A DNA stretch of 64,000 nt from the NCBI GenBank assembly GCA_036873135.1, contig JAPTYO010000017.1, forward strand, positions 6,262,001 to 6,326,000, written 5' to 3'. The position numbers were made by a program, and so were the translations under genes. The notes beneath the pieces were generated by a model, which was given only the letters and a program-made list of their open reading frames with translations, was not told the DNA's origin and did not search any database. Of this stretch, positions 57,055 through 64,000 are shown in pieces (position 1 is the stretch's first letter; each line of letters starts with the position of its first letter). The stretch is from Clarkia xantiana subsp. parviflora (Eukaryota > Streptophyta > Magnoliopsida > Myrtales > Onagraceae).

Positions 57055-58182
57055 ACTGTATGGCTTGTAAAAGTGATAACATTTTGACATTTGAAATTAT
57101 GTTTCAATTTGAATAAAGGAATTGTAATTCTAGTTTATGATTCATCGACGTCATAATGATTAACAACATCGGATTTTACGGTCTATAAACTAAGTCGTAG
57201 GAAGAAGTAAAATTCTTGCACCAAAATTATGTCGAATGTGAACCTTGCCTCGTCACACAGGCACAATCATCTTGTATGGAGAGAGGGACCTCTACCATAA
57301 CAAGAATGGCTAAGAATCAAGGGGATAAACCTGATTAAATAAAACGATAACATTGTCACGCTTAACAGCATGACTTAATCTTCGTTTTGTAGATCGCCGA
57401 GCTGGACATTGTTCATCACCATATATCACATTCAAGGCCAGATGAAAGATTCCGCGATAGCATTATTGACATATCCCACCCTGGCTTTACCAGGTGTGTT
57501 ATCGACGCGTGCTTCATACTGCGCGTGCCATATTCAACAACGGGGTCATGCTCGGTTGTGCTAGCTAGAATCCTTGCGATTCAAAGGGCGCATACTTCTT
57601 CACCTTGAGCGTGTGATTGATCCCGGATGTCTTATGAAGAGGCATCCAAAGTATCCTCACAGACTCAGAACTTATACCTATGGTCTGGCTCAATGCTCGC
57701 TTTCCGGCATACGAGCGTAGTGCCAAAGAAAACAACCAAGTGACCACGTCTTGGAAACCGGTTTAGTCAGACTAAGGGTATAAGAGATGGGGATGGTCAA
57801 GTTCACCTTTAATTCACCGACTCTCGTGTTCACTAGGTGGCCGCCAACCAGATATTAGTTGAAGGTTGTGAACACTTGTACATATGCCGTGGAGAAGTAT
57901 TCCTTTGTGGAAAACTGGGCAATTGGAGAATTAACAGTTGACCAAGAATGCAGTGCGGTACAGATTTTATTTCTAACAGGTTTGGTTCATGAAAAGGGAA
58001 TCAACGTTCTGCGGGTGCTACAATACTCCTAACAGATGAGTAGCACGATGCCCGTCGTATCAGCCGGTCACACGGCAAGCCTCGTATGAACTATTCGGAG
58101 ACGGAGACGAAGACTGAGATGTTGATGCCATTGCGTAATCGTATAGATTAACGAGCATCCTCCCATTCCGACGAGTGGGAGC
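57055..58182 (+). other. Conserved non-coding tail of element C
   Basis: 1.1 kb between RNase H and 3' LTR without a gene, homologous to the tail of D (25514-26633). It ends with the purine-containing GAGTGGGAGC just before the LTR, the likely plus-strand priming site. Confidence 0.65.
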
Positions 58183-58645
58183 TGTTAGCATGTGGTGACG
58201 TGACGCCGTAATAGGAGCCCGCTAATTAAGGGAATTACCTAATTTAGGCTAATTGGGCCAAATCCAATTAGTAATTGACAAGGGAGGCCCAAAATGGGCC
58301 TCCCCCCTTGTTGCATGGCTCGGCCGAAACCCTACACAATTAAGAACAAGGTTTTCCATTGAGAAAACTTGTCACCCTAGTCTAATATTTCGGCACCATC
58401 AGATCAAGTCCGAGGTTCCATCTCCGTTGAAGAATCGATCAGAGGTCTTGTTGTGGAGCTACATCGCGTGGGACTTCTTTTGACGAAGAACTTGCACGTG
58501 GTTCCGACCGGAGGATCAGAATTCCCTCCATATCGTTCTTAGACAGGAAACCTAAAAGGTATGTGAACTAATTCCGCTGCGTAGATTAGATATCTTTTTA
58601 GTACACGTTTAGCATACCGTAGTATTACGTCCCCGTAATCCAACA
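58183..58645 (+). repeat. 3' LTR of copia element C
   Basis: 463 bp; same termini as 31823-32388 but shorter. Followed by target duplication GTAAT. Confidence 0.9.
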
Positions 58646-59035
58646 GTAATCACTACGGAAACTTAAACATGGTATGTGCTACTAATATCAATTTTGCAGC
58701 GGAAAGTTTACACATACATCAAGAGTAACCATAGTCCAAGATCCTTGCTCGAGGGAGTTCGCGATCCTCCAGTCGGAACCTGTAGAAGTCCTTGTGAAAG
58801 AAGCCCTATGTGGTATAAGCTCCACAGCAAAGCCTCTGATCTATTCTTGGCACAGGGATAGATCTCTGGAGAGTTGCTTGAAAGCAATTTGGCACGCCCT
58901 TGTGAGTTGCTTGTTTTGGCCGAACCTTGTCGTGTGGGAGGAGGGTTTTTCTCTCTAAAACTATCTTGTGAGGGAATTATGATTAACCCTAAAATTTCCC
59001 TAACACCTCTTATTTCCCTATCCTGTGTTTTTCTC
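58646..59035 (-). repeat. Rest of the 5' LTR of copia element D
   Basis: Continues the D LTR from 31822 after element C. Matches 24930-25310 up to CACCTCTTATTT near 59017; the outer part of the LTR is missing and replaced by about 20 bp of unmatched sequence. Confidence 0.8.
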
Positions 59036-59040
59036 GAGTA

Positions 59041-60013
59041 AGAAAGTCATTTCTTCCGTTCGGGTTGTTACTCATATTGGTTGTAATAGTCATAACCTGC
59101 AATCATAAAAATTGTCATCTAAAAATTTTCCCCCGAAGTAGGCTTGGTTTTACCTTAGACGTGAGGTGTTGGGTCTCGCGTCGACGACGTCGTACGCTAT
59201 GCTTGCGTTGTCGTGGTATGTTTAATGATGGGCGTGGGGGGTCTCCCATATCGTCTATCATGTATTACTGTGTCGGACGTAGGAGGTCTTCCTGTGCGTC
59301 CATCGTATCTCATATCATAAGTGTTATGTTGCCCCCCGAAATAAGCGTAGCGACCATCATATGTTTAAGGGGTTACCCTTTGCATTGTAATTTTCATCGT
59401 CATTGGTACCATGTCATATTTCCCCCGAAGTAGGTGTCGGTGTTATCTTGGACAAGGGATGTCATTCCTTGTGTCCGGCATGTCGCAGAATGTGCACATG
59501 TCGTTGTGCCTTCGAAATAGTCGTAGTAGTAATTATGGACATAGGGTGTCAACCCTTGTATTCATCAAACCTTATAGTATGCATTCATCATGTTGCCCCC
59601 GAAATAGGTGTTGTCATCGTCATGGACATAGGGTGTGGACACTTGCGTCTTTCACACTTCATGGCGTTGTCATCGGCACGTCGTCGTTATCATTACAGAT
59701 ATAGGGTATCAACCCTTGCATCTATTGCACCTTGTAACATTCATTCATCACATTGCCCTTGTAGTGGGCTTCATCGTTGTTATGGGTATAGGGTGTCGAC
59801 CCATGCATCCGTCGCGCTTCATGGTGCGCGTCCGCTCCGTTGCACGCGAAGTAGGCGTAGTAGCCGTTTGTAATTCCTATGACGTCGATCCATCCTAATT
59901 TTGGCTATGTATTTTTTTCATGTTACAGGCTATTCGTACTACTTGCTCGTCGAGTCGTTTTCTTTTGGAGCGGACGGGATTGTCTCATCCTTGCTTAGAG
60001 TGTTGTTGTCGTA
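59041..60013 (+). repeat. Tandem array in element F
   Basis: 59110-59880 has about eight diverged units of roughly 80-100 bp built on CCCCCGAAGTAGG, GTCATGGACATAGGGTGTC and ACCCTTGCAT. Open frames here follow the repeats and are not called. It lies between the F purine tract (24600, before D inserted) and the F antisense gene. Confidence 0.7.
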
Positions 60014-62534
60014 ATGCGTAAGTCTTCTTCCTTTAAAAAGTGTGTTACTATATTTCCCGATTTTTATTAGGAGTCAGATTCTGTTAAGGATTGGGAAGCC
60101 TCTGTTGAGTCCGAGTCGTGTCTGGATTGTTACCCATCTTTGAATCTGAGTTTTCATCTGAGCTAATGACGGGGTTGGAGACGTCGTCTGAGAATGATCC
60201 GTATGTGGAGTCTTCATCTGACTCGAAGTTAGCTGGAGAGTTTATAGAGTGTACGGATGTTCAAGTCGATGACTCGGCATCACTTTATGAGGTCGAGCAT
60301 TAATGTCAGAAGTATGTTGGGAACCAGCTTCGTTTGAGAGAGAATATTCTTCACATAGATTTAGCCGGCTTGACTGACGTATACAGAGTCATTTACCCCT
60401 TTGAGTATTACCCGAAGTTTAAGATCGGGAGTGTCACTGTGCCTCCACCTGGGATGTCGACACTGTATGTTGTTCAGATGCGCAGTGGTTTACAGTTTCC
60501 CTATAGCCCGACTCTTCTTGAGTTGTGTCAGTATTATTGTATCTCTCCTCTTGACCTTGTTCCCTACGCCATTCGATGCTGTGTTAGTTTCAAGGTGTCA
60601 TGTTATCGACAGCGATGGAAATACTCCTTTACTCTCTTCTGATGTTTCTATCGGCCTAAAGGCATGTATGGCATGGTTGTTCGATATCCTGTCTTGTCTG
60701 ATCGCGGTGTTGAGGGAGGTGATGCTGCTTGGGATTTGAATTTTTTATTTTTCATCCGATTGACCGATCTAGTAGTCAGTGGAAGATTCATTATCTCTTC
60801 GTTGATGATTATCAAGTTACCTGGCCAGTCACCAAATTTGGTATTAAGGATGGTTTCCCGACTCTTTTTGAGTTGTCTTCATCTGATAAGAGCAGCTATA
60901 AAGGTTATATTTTCTATACATCGGGCTCAGAGCTTCAAGCCTGTGCAGTCGTATTTAGAGGCGGATCTAAGCCAGGCGGGCGTTTTAATAGGTCCTTCAT
61001 TGGTGTGTTACTACCTTTCTTGTTTTTCATATCTTCTTGTTTCTCTGCTCGTAGGTTTGTTTTCTGACAGAACCCTGTGGTCGCAGGTGGTAGACTCCAC
61101 ACGCGACGATACCGGGAAAGCCAAAGAGATTGCTCCGCCTGCCATTGCTCCTTTAGGCTGGATAATTTCCAAGTCTCCTAAAGTGCCGAAAGCTACATGT
61201 ATGTATGCATATGTGATTATATTGTTGTTATACACTTCATGTTATAGTTGTTCTTATATCATATTTCTTGATTTATCAGGGCAAGCTATTTCTACAGACA
61301 GAGCTGTGGCGTTCGGGCATACGAAGAAGTCGATCCCCGACAATGGATGTTCAAAGGATTCCTCTAGCCGAAATAGGAAAGTCATTCAGGTTGACGAGCC
61401 TCTGCTGACTCTGTCTTGTGACAAAGAGATGGATGTCGTTGCCCCTGCCCTTATTGTTGACAAAGGCAAGGCTCATGCCTTAGTTCAGGAGATCGCTTCA
61501 TATGCTGACGGCCTGTCAGATATCTCTCCTCTTGTCCCGACATTGAACCTTCAAGGTATGGATCATTAATCTTAATTTTTCTTTCCTCGTATTACGCATC
61601 CCTTATGTATTGTTATGTAGGGCGTGTTTTTCTCCCTGTGATATCTATAGAGGACTTGGTGCGTCCTGTCGGTGGTGATGTCGTGGACTCTTGTTGGGTG
61701 TCATTCGCTTCTACTGGTAGTTACCATTTTGATCGATGGTCTACCTTGTCGACTCCAGACGTTGGTTTATGCATGTTACATGCGCTTGTGCCCCCTGTTG
61801 ATCACAATGTTGTCACTGACTCTGGTCCGTCTGGACAATTTCTTGCCCGCGAGGCATTGTCTCGATATGCCCCCGTAAGTTTTCTATCTTTTTTATTTAT
61901 TTTTGTTATACTAGTATTGCTTAACGCATGATTGTTGTAATCAGGTTGTTGCTGACGTGGTCAACTTGAGGTCTTTCATAGTCGAGCTGACCGAGAAGGT
62001 TGATGCCCAACAGTCTGCGTTGGAGCAATTGAAGAAGACGGCGCGTGCCCAAAAGGATAAGGTTTCATCCTTTGACTCCTCTGAGATGGTGGATCGAGGT
62101 CGCATTGTTTCCCCTGAAGGAGAGGTTAGCCGACTTCGTAAGGAGAAAGAAGACGAGGCCATCGCGGCACGAGAGCACTTGGCTGTGGATCAGTTGAAGA
62201 ATTCTAACGAGGCGATTATTCGCGGCGTTGCTAAGTACAAGGAATTTCCCGAGTTTGAAGAGTGCCAAGGCTAAGTGCAACTACATTATCACTACTTATG
62301 TGCTGTGAAGATTCACTCCGTCGACCCACTCTTTGATTTTAGCGAGCTTGGCGACTTTGCCGGCGTTGCTGCTATGCACCTTGATCCGCTTTATGGCGAG
62401 GATTCCGCCTCCCCCCTCCCCCCCCCCCCCCGAGCGAAGTGAAGCATGCTTCTTCTTCGGCTTCCTCAGGTGATGTCGCGGATACCACTCCAATGGGTCA
62501 TGATGGTGGCGGCGAGCCTGCCACCTCAGAATAA
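60014..62534 (+). pseudogene. Antisense gene of element F (Transposase_28-like)
   Basis: Homolog of the A antisense gene. Proposed exons: 60014-61002, 61055-61198, 61280-61555, 61621-61874, 61945-62534, introns 52, 81, 65 and 70 nt, all GT-AG. Introns fall at the same four places as in A, and the first is 52 nt in both. Exon 1 has VTVPPPGMSTLYVVQMRSG, LQFPYSPTLLELCQYY, and DRSSSQWKIHYLFVDDYQVT, matching SNNSTSHWAKHYFFITDRYV of A. Exon 3 has LTLSCDKEMDVVAPA against TLSRDKEIVVEEAPS. Exon 5 is a coiled coil starting VVADVVNLRSFIVELTEKVD. Exon 1 has a stop near 60068 and frame changes near 60120, 60640 and 60730, so this copy is broken. TAA at 62532. Confidence 0.8.
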
Positions 62535-63069
62535 TTGGGGTACTACTCTAGCATATTTGTAGATAACCGCTTTCTTTTTTTTACGCTTACCGTGCTTCGT
62601 TATTGGAAATAATCATTTTAGGACTTGATCATATATGTCGTCCTTATATCTTTCATATGAAATCTGTCGAAAACATATATAGACAATATGGTTATATAAA
62701 CATGAGTAGTATTTCATACCTTTGTTGTCATGCCGTACCTTCGTTTTGGGCCATGCTTGCTTGGTTGTGTGTGTTTGCACAACTTGTTGTATCCTCTTTT
62801 ATTTGAGGTGGTTGTTGCCATGCTGGTTGTATGCCGATTTCGGCTTGGTATCGCTTGTATATCACAACTTCATCGTAACCTCCATTATTTGAGTTATTAT
62901 CATACTTGTCATGAATGTTGCATGCAGATTGTTGGGATCAAAGTGACGTGGCCTGGAACTCCTAGTATTGGACTTCGAGGTCTCGCCTTCATTTGACTCT
63001 TCTAGGTATCTTTGTCGACCTCGCTGGGTACTTAGTTTTCTTTTGAGTATTTCATGGGCGAGAACCTAA
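62535..63069. other. Region past the F antisense gene
   Basis: No gene. A poly-C run lies just inside the gene end (about 62412-62430), and TTGTTGT-rich sequence follows. Confidence 0.4.
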
Positions 63070-63570
63070 AAAAAGGGGGTGGGAATTTGCCCCTGATTCC
63101 ACTCTAATTCAGTAATGGAATATGTGAGAATACTTTAATAAGTATGTGATAGAAAAATGTTAAGTAATAAAAGTGTTCACCTATTTATAGGGAGAGTTTA
63201 CCGACTTTAAATTGCGGCTACCCTCTTGAGAGGGTTTCTGTCTGGAGTCGGCACCAGCAGGTGACAAGTAGGTCGCCACCTCACCATTCCTTAGCTAGGA
63301 AGGTTTTCCTCTGGTGGTCGAAGAAGGTCGCCACCTCACCATTCTTTAGAGGAAGGTTTCTTCATGGTGGCTAGAGCAGGTCGCCACTTGTCCTTTCTTA
63401 AGGAGGAAGGGTTTCTTCATGGCTCCTGGAGCAGGTCGCCACCTGTCCTTTCCTTAGGGGGAAGGGTTTCTTCACAAGGTCGGCTTAAGCAGGTGACGAG
63501 TAGGTCGCCACCTGTCTCTTTCTTAAGAGAAAGGGTTTCCTATTAGTGCTAGGCTGCCAACTCGACTCAT
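63070..63570 (-). repeat. Block shared with 23550-24000
   Basis: Minus-strand TATA (CCCTATAAATAGG near 63180), then four to five units with AGGTCGCCACCT(C/G)(A/T)CC and TTCCTTAGGNGGAAGG palindromes. See the matching block at 23550. Confidence 0.6.
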
Positions 63571-64000
63571 ACATTAAGAGATAGAGTTTTTAAGTGGCCT
63601 TATCGTCGCCTTTCGGATGTTCATTTTGGTGGTAGACATCCCATTTTTTTATCCGTGTCGACCATTCGAATTTGCATTCTCGTTCTGAACGTAATTAGTC
63701 GTCAACCTTTCTTGAGGTATCTTGACTCAGACATTCTCGACTTCCTGTTAGCTTATCCTCAATAATCGTAGCCTAAAATCGGTTGTTGGATCCTGACTCT
63801 TCGCTGGTCGTTGACTAAAAATTCGTCGGGTACTTGAAGTGTTGTGTTGCTATGTTGACGAGTTGTTTGAGCTCGTGTGTGTCCGACAGTCGAGGTGTCA
63901 GATACTCGGAGTGGCAGAGTATCGGGGTGTCGGACTGTCAGAGATTTGCAAGCCCTTGAATTGGCTAAGATTTTTAATGTCCATATGTCGGGACTTCGAT
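63571..64000. other. End of window, nothing recognised
   Basis: No open frame or known repeat. Short TGTCGGA(C/G)TGTC motifs occur near 63885-63945. Element F probably continues past the window. Confidence 0.4.

Larger units (their letters stand above)
31823..58645 (+). mobile_element. Ty1/copia element C, carrying nested insertions
   Basis: LTRs at 31823-32388 and 58183-58645, target duplication GTAAT at 31818-31822 and 58646-58650, primer site at 32390. It was inserted into the 5' LTR of element D: the flanks rejoin to the D LTR seen at 24914. The leader is split by element G (33789-52098). Coding order is gag, protease, integrase, reverse transcriptase, RNase H, typical of Ty1/copia. Without insertions it would be about 8.5 kb. 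Confidence 0.92.
24914..59035 (-). mobile_element. Ty1/copia element D, carrying nested insertions
   Basis: Minus-strand copia element: 3' LTR 24914-25513, tail 25514-26633, RNase H and reverse transcriptase 26634-28480, non-coding module 28774-30190, gag remnant, leader, degenerate primer site near 31790, and 5' LTR (31802-31822 continued at 58646). Element C sits in the 5' LTR. The 5' LTR lacks its outer roughly 215 bp. GAGTA occurs at both edges (24909-24913 and 59036-59040) and may be the target duplication, but the last 20 bp before it do not match the other LTR. Confidence 0.78.

Noticed and set aside
59065..59898. Open frames with Cys/His-rich look before the F antisense gene
   Set aside because: They follow the 80-100-bp tandem units in different frames; the Cys/His content comes from repeated TGTCGT-like codons.

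Overview
This window reads as nuclear DNA of a flowering plant, most likely a eudicot. It has AT-rich intergenic sequence, GT-AG introns, one plant-type WAT1/EamA transporter gene, and nested LTR retrotransposons of the plant Ty1/copia and Ty3/gypsy (Tat-like) kinds. No rRNA, tRNA, CRISPR or bacterial-type gene was seen. All assignments come from reading the sequence; no database search was run.

Layout. 1-1.84 kb is AT-rich DNA followed by a cluster of nested GC-rich palindromes. 1.84-14.57 kb is a truncated minus-strand copia element (E) split by a 10,053-bp gypsy element (A, 4387-14439, TSD GTGCG). 14.6-16.64 kb holds an inverted duplication and a 1,026-bp Mutator-like non-autonomous element with a 9-bp target duplication. 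16.76-19.02 kb is the only recognisable host gene, a seven-exon WAT1-related exporter on the minus strand with TATA box and probable 5'UTR intron. 20.36-21.90 kb is a probable non-autonomous Helitron.

22.7-64 kb is one deep nest. A minus-strand Tat-like gypsy element F (LTR near 24.0-24.6 kb, antisense gene at 60.0-62.5 kb) appears to be split by a minus-strand copia element D (24.9-59.0 kb). The 5' LTR of D is split by plus-strand copia element C (31823-58645, TSD GTAAT). The leader of C is split by a largely non-coding gypsy-like element G on the minus strand (33789-52098, TSD ACGAG). An internal array of G is split by gypsy element B (35950-46516, TSD CTACT, same family as A). The 5' LTR of B carries a piece of mitochondrial DNA with the 3' end of nad1. 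Three of these insertions have exact 5-bp target duplications.

How the parts work. A is a non-autonomous Tat-like element: gag, protease, a second gag-like segment, a minisatellite, then a five-exon antisense gene with its own apparent promoter, and no reverse transcriptase or integrase. F carries a homologous antisense gene with four introns at matching positions. C is the most complete element, with gag, protease, integrase, reverse transcriptase and RNase H recognisable but broken by stops and frameshifts. D and E share a non-coding module where protease and integrase would be expected. The most notable signals are the intron-bearing antisense gene, the gag-protease-gag layout, the organelle fragment inside an LTR, and the palindrome blocks.
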